DNA of 64,000 bases from positions 1-64,000 of the forward strand of contig JRWQ01000007.1 in NCBI GenBank assembly GCA_000775715.1. The letters are read 5' to 3'. The notes under the pieces were generated by a model. The model saw nothing but the letters and a program-made list of their open reading frames with translations, did no database searches and was not told the DNA's origin. Shown piece by piece: positions 53,126 through 62,429 of the stretch (positions are counted from its first letter, which is position 1; each line of letters starts with the position of its first letter). The position numbers were made by a program, and so were the translations under genes. The DNA is from Vibrio tubiashii. Its GTDB lineage: Bacteria > Pseudomonadota > Gammaproteobacteria > Enterobacterales > Vibrionaceae.

Positions 53126-53162
53126 ATGTTACCGATAACATTGTTATTGTTCCCGGTAACAT
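53126..53162 (+). promoter_or_regulatory. Two GntR (LacI-type) operators upstream of the gluconate operon
   Basis: ATGTTACCGATAACAT (53126-53141) and TTGTTCCCGGTAACAT (53147-53162) match the GntR consensus ATGTTACCGGTAACAT at 15 and 14 of 16 positions, with starts 21 bases apart. An additional half site ATGTTACC precedes them (53116-53123). They lie just upstream of the dctP start and should bind the regulator encoded at 59379. Confidence 0.88.
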
Positions 53163-53197
53163 ATGACTAAAAATAAAAGAGAGCAAAGGATCTACTC

Positions 53198-54214
53198 ATG
53201 AACAATACCCTCAAAACCCTATCTATCGCTGTCGCTACCACTCTACTATCCACGTCTGCACTTGCGGCTGATTTCAACTTCAAGTTTCAGTCGAGTGATC
53301 CATCTGGAGATAAAAACTATCAAGTACAAAAAGAGTGGGCGGAGACTGTAGAAAAAATGTCTGCAGGTCGGATTGAAATCGACTTACTTCCAGTCGGCGC
53401 GGTGGTTAAACACACTGAAACACTCGATGCAATCAAAATGGGCGTCCTCGACGGCCACATTACTGCGACGGGCTACTTCTCAGGCAAAGATCCTGCGTTC
53501 GGTCTGATCGGTAACATGGTTGGTGCTTGGTCTGATACACGACAACTGCTTGAGTACATCAACTACGGCGGCGGTTATGAGCTGATGACCGAGCTATATG
53601 CCCCTTACGGTGTCAAGTACATCGGTGGCTCGACCACAGGTGTTGAGTCGTTCGTTTCTAAGGTGCCGCTCAATGGCGTAGATGACCTTAAAGGGTTAAA
53701 ACTTCGAGCACCAGAAGGTCTTGTTCAGCAAGTGTTTGCTGCCGCTGGCGCAACACCGGTTAACTTACCAGGGTCTGAAGTTTTCACTGGCCTGAGCAAG
53801 GGCGTGATTGATGCGGCTGACTACACGGTTTTCTCCACCAACCACAGTGCTGGCATGAATGATATTGCGATGCACCCGGTTCAGCCAGGTTTCCACTCGT
53901 TACCTACCATTGATATTTCAATGAGCCAGAAAAAATGGGACAAACTGCCAGCCGATCTACAAGAGATCATGACAGTATCAGTGCGCGATTTCGCACAAGA
54001 CATCACCACACAATTGCGCATTGCTGACCAAGCGGCAGTGAAAGAGGCGCAGGCAAACCCAGATATTACGATTCATGACTGGTCGCAAGAAGAGCGTAAG
54101 AAGTTCCGTCAAATCGCGATGGGTGAGTGGGAAAAATATGCTCAGCGTTCGCCAAACGCGCAAAAAGTGTATGACTCGATTACGACCTATCTAAAAGGTG
54201 CAGGTCTGCTATAA
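53198..54214 (+). CDS. dctP: TRAP transporter substrate-binding protein DctP, probably for gluconate
   Basis: A 338-residue periplasmic protein with signal peptide (cleavage near STSALA|A) and the DctP fold: FKFQSSDPSGDKNYQVQKEWAE at the start, DDLKGLKLRAPEGLVQQVF (substrate-clamping Arg in RAPEG) and FTGLSKGVIDAADYTVF. TRAP systems use sodium gradients and binding proteins to take up organic acids. Context with gluconokinase, edd and eda predicts gluconate or a related sugar acid as ligand. AAAGGATCTACTC precedes the ATG. Confidence 0.9.
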   Translation: MNNTLKTLSIAVATTLLSTSALAADFNFKFQSSDPSGDKNYQVQKEWAETVEKMSAGRIEIDLLPVGAVVKHTETLDAIKMGVLDGHITATGYFSGKDPAFGLIGNMVGAWSDTRQLLEYINYGGGYELMTELYAPYGVKYIGGSTTGVESFVSKVPLNGVDDLKGLKLRAPEGLVQQVFAAAGATPVNLPGSEVFTGLSKGVIDAADYTVFSTNHSAGMNDIAMHPVQPGFHSLPTIDISMSQKKWDKLPADLQEIMTVSVRDFAQDITTQLRIADQAAVKEAQANPDITIHDWSQEERKKFRQIAMGEWEKYAQRSPNAQKVYDSITTYLKGAGLL

Positions 54215-54226
54215 GCCACACCGTAT

Positions 54227-54249
54227 AGGGAGGTGATTCTCGCCTCCCT
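54227..54249 (+). repeat. Hairpin between dctP and dctQ
   Basis: GGGAGG and CCTCCC, extended by an A-T pair, flank a nine-base loop and are followed by TTCATTC. Such structures after binding-protein genes reduce downstream expression or stabilise the upstream message. Confidence 0.6.
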
Positions 54250-54267
54250 TCATTCTGGAACAGCACT

Positions 54268-54813
54268 ATGAAAAACTCAGACACAAAAGTGGCTGAAATG
54301 CCCAACAACATCTTAGACAAAGCCATTACTAAGGTGAGCGAGATACTTAGCTTACTGTTTGCTTTTACTGTCATCATTTCATTTTACGAAGTTGTGAGCC
54401 GCTACGTTTTTGATGCACCAACCATCTGGGTTCACGAAACGGCTTCGTTTATCGGCGGCTCGCTATTTGTGATTGGTGGTGCGTACGCGCTTGCGACCGA
54501 TAAGCACGTACGAGTGGTACTTATCTATGATTCGGTTTCACAGCGAACCAAACATTACCTCAATATTTTTCACCATTTAGCGGGATTGCTATTTAGTGGT
54601 CTACTCATCTATGCGGCGTGGCAAATGGTCAACAGCTCATGGTTTGCGCCTTGGGGAGAACTCAGGTTAGAGACTTCAGGAACCGCTTGGGATCCGGCTT
54701 TTCCTGCGCTGCTTAAAGGATTAATCCTTTTAACCGTTAGCTTGATGTTTATTCAGTTTGTTCTGCATCTGATTAGTGAAGTCAAACAACTAAAGGAAGA
54801 GAATAATGCTTAA
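54268..54813 (+). CDS. dctQ: TRAP transporter small permease DctQ
   Basis: A 181-residue four-helix membrane protein with the DctQ hallmark YEVVSRYVFDAPTIWVHETASFIGG. It links the binding protein to the large DctM subunit. The stop overlaps dctM by eight bases. Confidence 0.9.
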   Translation: MKNSDTKVAEMPNNILDKAITKVSEILSLLFAFTVIISFYEVVSRYVFDAPTIWVHETASFIGGSLFVIGGAYALATDKHVRVVLIYDSVSQRTKHYLNIFHHLAGLLFSGLLIYAAWQMVNSSWFAPWGELRLETSGTAWDPAFPALLKGLILLTVSLMFIQFVLHLISEVKQLKEENNA

Positions 54814-56242
54814 TTTATCTTCTGCTAAAGCCGAATCAGATAACCGTCTACGTATCGTTTTCTTTGCTGGTGGGGCCGTTGTCTTAGCCGCTTTAGCTTG
54901 GTTAGCCACCTATGTGATCGCAGGTGAGCTCTCTTCGATTGGCATCGCATACGGCAGCTTACTGATGCTTGCTTTGATGATTGGCTTGTTGCTAACCGGT
55001 ATGCAGCTCGCTTTCGTAACGGGCCTTGTGGCGCTCGTTTTCACCCTTGGCTGGTTCGGGGTTGATGCGCTTCCATTGATCACCAGCCGAATCTATAGCT
55101 TCGTTAACGGCTATGTGTTTCTCGCTGTGCCTATGTTTGTGTTAATGGCAGCATTACTTGATCGCTCAGGAATCGCAAGAGATCTGTTCGATGCGATGAA
55201 GAGTGTTGGACGTAAAGTCCGCGGTGGTGTCGCAGTTCAAACTCTAATTGTCGCCGTCATCCTCGCTTCGATGTCGGGAGTAATTGGTGGAGAAACTGTA
55301 TTGCTGGGCATTCTGGCGCTGCCGCAAATGCTTCGTCTTGGCTATGACCGCAAATTGGCGATTGGTACCACTTGTGCGGGGGGCGCACTTGGAACCATGT
55401 TGCCGCCGAGTATCGTACTGATCATTTATGGTCTTTCCGCATCGGTTTCCATTGGTGATCTATTTAAAGCTTCGTTTTTACCTGCGTTCATTCTAGCGCT
55501 GTTTTACATCGCTTACGTACTGATTCGTTGTAAGTTAAACCCGAGCTTGGCGCCGTTACCGTCTGCTGAAGAGTTAGAGGAAGATGCCAAAGAGCACCCA
55601 AGTTATTTCAAAGCGCTGTTCTTTCCCTTGCTGTCGGTTGCGACTGTCCTGGGTAGTATTTACACCGGCGTCGCATCGGTCACTGAAGCTTCAGCACTTG
55701 GCGTTGTTGGTATCGCAGTGAGCGCAGCTATTCGCGGTGAGCTCAGCTGGAATATGGTCAAAGAGTCTGCCATCGCGACCATGCGTACTTGCGGCATGAT
55801 CATGTGGATTGGTATCGGCGCGTCAGCACTAGTGGGTGTTTACAACCTCATGGGCGGTATCAACTTTGTTGAGCAGACCATTCTGGCACTAAGTGGCGGT
55901 AATGCGATGACAACCCTGCTGATCATGATGGCGATTCTATTTGTGCTCGGTATGTTCCTTGATTGGGTTGGTGTCGCACTGCTGACTATGCCTATCTTCG
56001 TTCCGATAATTACCAGTTTAGGTATGGACCCAATTTGGTTCGGCGTGGTGTTCTGCTTGAACATGCAAGTGGCTTTCTTGTCACCACCTTTTGGCCCTGC
56101 TGCCTTCTATTTGAAGTCAGTTGCGCCAAAGGATATCAGCCTAGGTGAGATCTTCAGCTCGCTACTTCCATTCATTGGGTTGCAGGTTTCGGTTTTGGCC
56201 TTGGTGATTATTTTCCCAGAGCTTGCTCTGTGGTGGAAGTAA
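54806..56242 (+). CDS. dctM: TRAP transporter large permease DctM
   Basis: A 478-residue integral membrane protein with about twelve helices, an N-terminal extension of one to two helices, and DctM motifs GVIGGETVLLGILALPQMLRLGYDR and TTCAGGALGTMLPPSIVLIIYG, plus the C-terminal GVVFCLNMQVAFLSPPFGPAAFYL. It forms the sodium-coupled transport channel. It follows dctQ with an eight-base overlap and precedes gntK by 33 bases. Confidence 0.93.
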   Translation: MLNLSSAKAESDNRLRIVFFAGGAVVLAALAWLATYVIAGELSSIGIAYGSLLMLALMIGLLLTGMQLAFVTGLVALVFTLGWFGVDALPLITSRIYSFVNGYVFLAVPMFVLMAALLDRSGIARDLFDAMKSVGRKVRGGVAVQTLIVAVILASMSGVIGGETVLLGILALPQMLRLGYDRKLAIGTTCAGGALGTMLPPSIVLIIYGLSASVSIGDLFKASFLPAFILALFYIAYVLIRCKLNPSLAPLPSAEELEEDAKEHPSYFKALFFPLLSVATVLGSIYTGVASVTEASALGVVGIAVSAAIRGELSWNMVKESAIATMRTCGMIMWIGIGASALVGVYNLMGGINFVEQTILALSGGNAMTTLLIMMAILFVLGMFLDWVGVALLTMPIFVPIITSLGMDPIWFGVVFCLNMQVAFLSPPFGPAAFYLKSVAPKDISLGEIFSSLLPFIGLQVSVLALVIIFPELALWWK

Positions 56243-56275
56243 GTTGGTTCGACAGCGTTGATAGAGATAATAAGT

Positions 56276-56758
56276 ATGAAAAAGAAGTACATCGTTATGG
56301 GCGTTTCCGGGTGCGGGAAGTCATCAATCGGCGAGTCACTTGCTAAGGCGCTAAACATTCCGTTTTTTGATGGCGATGATTACCACTCACCAGCTAGTGT
56401 GCAGAAAATGCAAAGTGGCATCCCACTAACGGATGAGGATCGTGAGTCTTGGTTATTGCGGCTTAATGAGCTGTTAAAGACCGAGGATGAGCTGGTGGTG
56501 GCATGCTCCGCACTGAAACCCGAATATCGAGCCATTTTACGCAATGGCTGTGAAGAATTGCGTTTTTGCTATCTGAAAGGAGATTTCGAGACCATATGGT
56601 CAAGGCACAAAGCGCGACAAGGACACTATTTCAAAGGCGTTGCTATGTTAGAGAGCCAGTTTGACACCTTGGTCGAGCCTTCAGAAAGCGAGGCCATGCA
56701 CATCGATATAAAGCAAACCCCTGAAGAAATTACTCAAGACATCCTGTCTAGGATTTGA
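56276..56758 (+). CDS. gntK: Gluconokinase GntK
   Basis: A 160-residue P-loop kinase from ATG 56276 (GAGATAATAAGT upstream). It has Walker A GVSGCGKSS (residues 9-17), FDGDDYHSPASVQKMQSGIPLTDEDRESWL and VVACSALKPEYR, all diagnostic of GntK. It phosphorylates imported gluconate to 6-phosphogluconate, the substrate of Edd. Confidence 0.94.
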   Translation: MKKKYIVMGVSGCGKSSIGESLAKALNIPFFDGDDYHSPASVQKMQSGIPLTDEDRESWLLRLNELLKTEDELVVACSALKPEYRAILRNGCEELRFCYLKGDFETIWSRHKARQGHYFKGVAMLESQFDTLVEPSESEAMHIDIKQTPEEITQDILSRI

Positions 56759-56798
56759 CAGAAAATGGGCGGTGTAAACTGCCCATCGGTAACTTATC

Positions 56799-58598
56799 AT
56801 GAAGATTAACAGCGTCATTGTCGAAGTGGCACACAACATCACTCAGCGAAGCACAACCAGTCGTAAGATCTATTTGGACAAGTTTGAGCGTTCAGCCAAA
56901 CAAGGGAAAACTCGTGCTGGGCTAGCTTGTGGTAACTTGGCTCATACGGTTGCGGCGGCGACAGAGCAAGAAAAGCTGTCTATTCTCGATTTCACCAAAA
57001 GCAATCTCGCCATCGTGACGGCATACAACGATATGGTGAGTGCGCATCAGCCATACCGCGACTATCCACAACGGATAAAACGGGCGCTAGCCGAATTGGG
57101 TAACACGGCTCAAGTGGCAGGGGGCGTGCCTGCTATGTGTGATGGTATTACCCAAGGTTATCAAGGGATGGAACTGTCACTGTTCTCTCGTGACTTGATT
57201 GCGCAGTCAACTGCACTCTCACTCAGCCATAATACCTTTGACGGTACTCTGCTACTCGGAGTGTGTGACAAAATTGCCCCAGGACAACTGATGGGGGCGC
57301 TGGCGTTTGGTCATTTACCGACCGCATTTGTTCCGTCAGGGCCGATGGCTACTGGCATCAGCAATGATGAAAAAGTTGCGACACGGCAAAATTACGTGGC
57401 AGGAAAAGCCGACAAAGCGGCGCTACTCGCTGTCGAGTGCAAAGCGTACCATTCCGCGGGCACTTGCACCTTCTTTGGCACCGCCAATACTAATCAATTG
57501 GTGTTCGAGGCAATGGGATTGATGCTTCCAGGCTCGGCTTTCATATCACCCAATGATCCGTTGCGCGATAAACTCACTGAGAAGACCGCTCAATATATTG
57601 CTTCTATCAGTGCTCATTCGCGCAGTCACAAAGCCCTCGGAGTGGTGCTGGATGAGAAATCGGTGATCAACGGTTTGGTGGCGTTACTTGCGTCAGGGGG
57701 CAGCACCAACCACACCATTCATTTAGTTGCGGTGGCGAAAGCGGCGGGCTGGTTAGTAACATGGGATGACTTGGATAAGCTTTCTCAGGTTGTGCCATTG
57801 CTGGTGAAAATGTATCCCAATGGTGATGCCGATATTAACGCATTTCAAAAGGCTGGCGGCGTTCCTACACTATTGGCCGGTTTGAACCAGCGCGGCCTGA
57901 TTTTTATGGATGCGAACCCTGTTTATGGGTGCATGGAAGATTATCTCACCACGCCTTACTTAGATGCTCAAGGAGAGCTTCAGTTTACTGCTGCCAAGCC
58001 GAGCATAGATAACCGAGTACTCGCTTTGCCTGGGCAGAGTTTTAGTGACGTCGGGGGGCTTAAAGTGCTCAGTGGTAATTTGGGACGCGGGGTAATGAAA
58101 GTCAGCGCCGTTGCCAAGGCGCATCAAAGAGTCGTTGCGCCGGCTATGGTGTTTGATTCTCAGCACGATGTTGAAGCCGCCTACAAGCAAGGTTTATTGA
58201 TACAAGATGGTGTCATTGTGGTGCGCTTTAATGGGCCTGCAGCAAACGGTATGCCTGAGCTGCATAAGCTGATGCCCATCATGGGCAATCTTATGAAGCA
58301 AGGACTAAACGTCGCGCTGCTCACCGATGGTCGATTGTCCGGAGCATCGGGCAAGGTGCCTGCTGTTATCCATATGACACCAGAAGCTGCTCGCGGTGGG
58401 CTGCTCGCTAAAGTGAAAGATGGCGACATGATTGAAGTGGATGGACGAACAGGTCAAGTCAATGTGCTGGAAGCTATCGAGCACAGAGCACCTGCCGAGC
58501 CTCAACTCGAACAAAGTCATATTGGCAGTGGTAGAGAGCTGTTTAGTGTTTTTCGTCACGCAATTTCCAGCGCAGAGCAGGGCGCCACTGTATTTTAG
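56799..58598 (+). CDS. edd: Phosphogluconate dehydratase Edd
   Basis: A 599-residue member of the IlvD/Edd family, of normal length. [51 protein letters not shown] and [16 protein letters not shown] are characteristic, including the cysteines that hold the Fe-S cluster. It dehydrates 6-phosphogluconate to 2-keto-3-deoxy-6-phosphogluconate. It follows gntK by 40 bases in the gluconate operon. Confidence 0.96.
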   Translation: MKINSVIVEVAHNITQRSTTSRKIYLDKFERSAKQGKTRAGLACGNLAHTVAAATEQEKLSILDFTKSNLAIVTAYNDMVSAHQPYRDYPQRIKRALAELGNTAQVAGGVPAMCDGITQGYQGMELSLFSRDLIAQSTALSLSHNTFDGTLLLGVCDKIAPGQLMGALAFGHLPTAFVPSGPMATGISNDEKVATRQNYVAGKADKAALLAVECKAYHSAGTCTFFGTANTNQLVFEAMGLMLPGSAFISPNDPLRDKLTEKTAQYIASISAHSRSHKALGVVLDEKSVINGLVALLASGGSTNHTIHLVAVAKAAGWLVTWDDLDKLSQVVPLLVKMYPNGDADINAFQKAGGVPTLLAGLNQRGLIFMDANPVYGCMEDYLTTPYLDAQGELQFTAAKPSIDNRVLALPGQSFSDVGGLKVLSGNLGRGVMKVSAVAKAHQRVVAPAMVFDSQHDVEAAYKQGLLIQDGVIVVRFNGPAANGMPELHKLMPIMGNLMKQGLNVALLTDGRLSGASGKVPAVIHMTPEAARGGLLAKVKDGDMIEVDGRTGQVNVLEAIEHRAPAEPQLEQSHIGSGRELFSVFRHAISSAEQGATVF

Positions 58599-58649
58599 CG
58601 GGCTTTGCCTTTATAACTAATTGAAACAATTGTTGAATCAGGATTTAAA

Positions 58650-59288
58650 ATGAATTGGTCATACTCTCCAGAACAAGTTTTTGCGACTTCACCTATCGTA
58701 CCCGTGATGGTTATCGAGCATGTCGAAGATGCCATTCCGCTGGCTAAAGCACTAGCGGAAGGCGGGATAAATGTTTTTGAAATCACCTTGCGCACCGATG
58801 CGGCGATCGAGTCGATTCGTGCTATTGCCCAAGCGATGCCTGAGTCCATGGTTGGGGCAGGCACGGTTTTGACCGCAGAACAGTATGATGCGGTTGTTGA
58901 AGCTGGCGCTAAGTTTGTCATCTCGCCAGGAGCGCCTGTGCGTCTGTTAAAACATGCTGCTAGCCATTCTGTGGCTTTGATTCCGGGTGTTTCAACACCA
59001 ACAGAGATTATGGAAGCGATGGATTTGGGCTATGACCATCTCAAATTCTTCCCTGCAGAGGCCAATGGTGGCGCTAAGGCGTTAAAAGCTATCTCAGCAC
59101 CGCTTCCTCAAGTCAGCTTCTGTCCGACGGGAGGTGTGAATGCGGAAAACATGGCGCAGTACCAAGCGCTTTCTTGTGTCAAAACCGTAGGCGGTACTTG
59201 GATGATTCCGGCTGATGCGATTGCAAATAAAGATTGGGCACGCATTACTAAGCTGACCAAAGATGCGATTTCTTCGGCTTCAAAGTAA
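58650..59288 (+). CDS. eda: KHG/KDPG aldolase Eda
   Basis: A 212-residue class I aldolase. Catalytic Glu44 in FEITLRT and Schiff-base Lys132 in LKFFPAE are present, with the phosphate-binding FCPTGGVNAENM. It splits KDPG to pyruvate and glyceraldehyde 3-phosphate, finishing the Entner-Doudoroff pathway. Last enzyme gene of the operon. Confidence 0.96.
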   Translation: MNWSYSPEQVFATSPIVPVMVIEHVEDAIPLAKALAEGGINVFEITLRTDAAIESIRAIAQAMPESMVGAGTVLTAEQYDAVVEAGAKFVISPGAPVRLLKHAASHSVALIPGVSTPTEIMEAMDLGYDHLKFFPAEANGGAKALKAISAPLPQVSFCPTGGVNAENMAQYQALSCVKTVGGTWMIPADAIANKDWARITKLTKDAISSASK

Positions 59289-59378
59289 CCCAGCATATAC
59301 TTTGTTGGGGGCTTCTAGGAGCAGTATGTGGCTGCAGTTAATAACTGTAGCTTTGCCCAAATACCATTTTAATGCCCT

Positions 59379-60386
59379 ATGATTCAGAAAAAACAGAGAC
59401 CGACCCTACAAGACATCGCTGATCGCGTTGGTGTCACTAAGATGACAGTCAGCCGCTTCCTTAGAGATCCGAGCAAGGTCTCAGCAGCAGTAGGTGTAAA
59501 AATTGACGAAGTAGTCAAAGAGCTTGGCTACGTGCCGAATCGCGCCCCAGACATCCTCTCTAAAGCGAAAAGCTATTCCATTGGTGTGCTGCTTCCGTCC
59601 TTGACCAACCAAGTATTTGATGAGGTGCTACGTGGCATTGAGGGTGTGATCGAGCCCAACGGCTATCAGGCAATGATTGCTCACTATGGTTACGGTAAAC
59701 ATGTTGAAGAGAAGCGCATTGAAACGTTACTTGGTTACAATGTCGATGGCATCATTTTGTCCGAAAGCTATCACACTGAGCGCTCGAAGAAGATTTTGAA
59801 TGCTTCTGGCATTCCGATTGTCGAGATCATGGACTCGGTTTCTCCGCCGCTGCAGCAAGCGGTCGGCTTTGACAATATCAAAGCCAGCGAAAACGCCACC
59901 AAAGCGCTTATCAACAGAGGGCGCAAGCGGATTGCTTATCTGGCAGCACGAATGGATGAGCGTACCAAACAAAAAATCCAAGGCTACGAACAGGCCATGG
60001 CAGGACAAGGCCTAAAACCGCTGGTGATTACTACCATGGAATCGTCGTCTTATACACTTGGCGCAACGCTGATGAAAAACATGTTAGCTGAGCACCCTGA
60101 GGTGGACGGCATTATTTGCACCAACGACGACATCGCGATTGGTGCGCTGTATGAGTGTCAACGGCAGGATGTAGATGTGCCAAAAGCGATCTCCATTGTC
60201 GGGTTTCACGGTCACAACATATCAACGGTGATCAAACCGACACTCGCTACCGTGATAACGCCGCGAGAAGAGATAGGAAAAATTGCTGCTGAGCATCTTA
60301 TGCAGCGAATTACCGACCCTTTAGCCAAAATCGAGCAACGATGTATTGATCTCGACACTCAGTTTTACTTTGGCGAAACACTTTAG
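59379..60386 (+). CDS. gntR: LacI-family gluconate regulator GntR
   Basis: A 335-residue LacI protein: helix-turn-helix at residues about 9-35 (TLQDIADRVGVTKMTVSRFLRDPSKVS), hinge helix, and a periplasmic-binding-like effector domain. The N-terminus and length match GntR repressors of gluconate loci, and sites resembling the GntR operator are found upstream of dctP. Gluconate is the expected inducer. It probably has its own promoter in the 90 bases after eda. Confidence 0.92.
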   Translation: MIQKKQRPTLQDIADRVGVTKMTVSRFLRDPSKVSAAVGVKIDEVVKELGYVPNRAPDILSKAKSYSIGVLLPSLTNQVFDEVLRGIEGVIEPNGYQAMIAHYGYGKHVEEKRIETLLGYNVDGIILSESYHTERSKKILNASGIPIVEIMDSVSPPLQQAVGFDNIKASENATKALINRGRKRIAYLAARMDERTKQKIQGYEQAMAGQGLKPLVITTMESSSYTLGATLMKNMLAEHPEVDGIICTNDDIAIGALYECQRQDVDVPKAISIVGFHGHNISTVIKPTLATVITPREEIGKIAAEHLMQRITDPLAKIEQRCIDLDTQFYFGETL

Positions 60387-60564
60387 TTGTTCCTGTGAGG
60401 CGGGTTTGAGAGATCGTGCTAGTTGATTCTTCAGGATCCCATCATGTCCAGTTGAGTGGAAAAGTATCAAGGTAACTACTCTGTATTTCCCTGTTCAAAA
60501 ACAGATTAAGTTTGCAAAAAAGAACGAGTGTGCTAAAAATAAAGCAGTGTAATGAGAGAGTCGT

Positions 60565-61152
60565 ATGAGCAAAGGTAAAGTTACTCGAGAGAATATTCTG
60601 AGTAAGGCGTTTGAGCTCGCCAGTGAAAATGGGCTTGAAAGTCTGACTATCGGAGAACTAGCGAAGCAGGTAGGGATGTCGAAAAGTGGCCTTTTTGCTC
60701 ACTTTAATTCGAAAGATAATCTACAAATAGCGGTGTTGGACTACGCAAATCAGATCTTTACACGACGAGTCATCGCGCCTGCACGTGAGCAAGACTCGAT
60801 CTCCATTGAAAAGAAATTGACCTTGCTGCTTGAAAACTGGCTAGGGTGGAATCATTCGTTTCAAGGTAGCTGTATGTTCTTGGATGCATGGAAAGAGACC
60901 AGTGCCAAGGATGAACCGACGCAGAAGGTGCTTAAGAAATCGATTGCAACTTGGATCGAGTACTTGTCTATTCAAGTTGCAAAAGGGATTGAGAGTGGTG
61001 AGTTTCGCCAAGACCTTGAGCCAAAGCAAGCCACGTTTGAGCTGTATGGTTTGTATTTAAGTGCGCACTTGTTCTATTCCATATATGGAGAGCAGGCGAG
61101 TAAAGAGCATTTCTGGCAAGGTGTAAAGCGCATACTGACAGACTGGAAATAG
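60565..61152 (+). CDS. TetR/AcrR-family transcriptional regulator
   Basis: A 195-residue regulator with helix-turn-helix GLESLTIGELAKQVGMSKSGLFAHFNSKDNL (residues about 21-52) and a C-terminal ligand domain of the YsiA/TetR_C type (WLGWNHSFQGSCMFLDAWKETSAKD). It lies 104 bases upstream of the alpha/beta hydrolase gene on the same strand and may control it. Ligand unknown. Confidence 0.9.
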   Translation: MSKGKVTRENILSKAFELASENGLESLTIGELAKQVGMSKSGLFAHFNSKDNLQIAVLDYANQIFTRRVIAPAREQDSISIEKKLTLLLENWLGWNHSFQGSCMFLDAWKETSAKDEPTQKVLKKSIATWIEYLSIQVAKGIESGEFRQDLEPKQATFELYGLYLSAHLFYSIYGEQASKEHFWQGVKRILTDWK

Positions 61153-61256
61153 ATTCTACAAGCTAAGTGTTTTGCACTTGGCTTATTAAATAAATAAAAA
61201 TAGCACGGTCGTTCGCTTCTTTTATAAGCAGAGGCTAGCATCAAAAGGAAATCACC

Positions 61257-62105
61257 ATGAGTGAGAAGATATACTTTAATACTTCACAAAAGTTCAGCAT
61301 AAAGAAGAGCTTGGTAAACATAACCACTCGCCTTCACCATACACTTGCCCCAAATCATGCGAAAAACACTGCGCGTAAGTTGCTGCTGACCCCTGCACGA
61401 ACTAAGCCTAAGAATGCCGAGCCAACCGGTTTGATCAAAGGTGAAGTAGAGTCGCAAGAAGGCGTGCTAAAAACCTATCAGTTGGGGTCTGGCCCTGTTT
61501 GGGTTCTTACCCATGGATGGTCGGGAAGTGCGAGCCAGTTTTATCCGCTGATGGAGCATATTGCGAGCCGAGGCTTCACTGCATTGGCATATGATCATCC
61601 AGGCCATGGCCAAAGTGGTGGCGTTTACGGTCATATCCCCGCCTTTGTTCACGGATTAGAGGCGATACTAGATAGCGTGGGTGAAGTGGCTGGTCTAGTT
61701 GGTCACAGTATGGGAACGGCATCGTCTATTGAGTGTCGTCACCAAAAGCTGGTGGACAAGCCGTTTTTGTTGATCGCGCCTGTCTTGGATTATCTAGATA
61801 ACTTGTTTGGTAGCGTCGCTCGTTCGGGTTATTCGATGCGATTGTTCAATGCGGTGGTCTCTGAGGTTCAAGAGGAATATCGCTATCCTATTCAATCCAT
61901 TGACCCATATAACAAGCTAAAGCTGCGCGGTGCCCAGACGATTATTGTTCATGATGAGGGTGATAAGTTTACTAAGTTTGATGTATCGAAAAAGGCTGCT
62001 CAAGAAATGGAAAATGTCACCTTAGTCGCGACTCAAGGTCAAGGGCATGGCAGGGTAATGAAATGTCCTGAGGTGTTAGAAAGCTTTGATAATCTCATTG
62101 GTTAA
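61257..62105 (+). CDS. Alpha/beta hydrolase
   Basis: A 282-residue alpha/beta-hydrolase with oxyanion region LTHGWSGSASQF, nucleophile Ser in GLVGHSMGTASS, Asp in IIVHDEGDKFTKFD and His in GQGHGRVM. The first 60 residues form a basic extension. AAAGGAAATCACC precedes the ATG. It presumably hydrolyses an ester or thioester; substrate unknown. TetR upstream suggests induction by the substrate or product. A terminator follows. Confidence 0.9.
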   Translation: MSEKIYFNTSQKFSIKKSLVNITTRLHHTLAPNHAKNTARKLLLTPARTKPKNAEPTGLIKGEVESQEGVLKTYQLGSGPVWVLTHGWSGSASQFYPLMEHIASRGFTALAYDHPGHGQSGGVYGHIPAFVHGLEAILDSVGEVAGLVGHSMGTASSIECRHQKLVDKPFLLIAPVLDYLDNLFGSVARSGYSMRLFNAVVSEVQEEYRYPIQSIDPYNKLKLRGAQTIIVHDEGDKFTKFDVSKKAAQEMENVTLVATQGQGHGRVMKCPEVLESFDNLIG

Positions 62106-62111
62106 ACATGG

Positions 62112-62139
62112 ATAAGGGAGACGGTTTAGTCTCCCTTAT
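62112..62139 (+). terminator. Terminator of the alpha/beta hydrolase gene
   Basis: ATAAGGGAGAC and GTCTCCCTTAT with a six-base loop; modest T content follows. Confidence 0.75.
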
Positions 62140-62243
62140 TGATCGCGATTAATACAAGGGAAGCGCAGTTATAAACCAAGTAGGAGCGAAATCTCAATTA
62201 ACGGCTTCTCGGACTTTCTAAATGCGCTTGGCGACAATAAGCA

Positions 62244-62429
62244 TTGAAACAGACAGAGGAAGGGTGGTTGGTAAGTTTAAAAAATAGTCAGTCTATTCAG
62301 GGTGTTAATAACTGTAACCACGTTGTTGATGTGGTTAACAAATTCGCAAAGCAAAATATTACCTTAGAGGTTTGTGTGGGATCATCGGTTATGCCACAAG
62401 GCCCTTATAAGGAAAATAATAATGAATAG
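62244..62429 (+). CDS. Uncertain small ORF upstream of the DASS symporter
   Basis: Opens with TTG at 62244, or at a second TTG behind AGGAAGGGTGG (62271), and overlaps the symporter start by eight bases. The product (with [23 protein letters not shown]) is not recognised. It may be a coupling ORF or a remnant. Confidence 0.25.
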   Translation: MKQTEEGWLVSLKNSQSIQGVNNCNHVVDVVNKFAKQNITLEVCVGSSVMPQGPYKENNNE

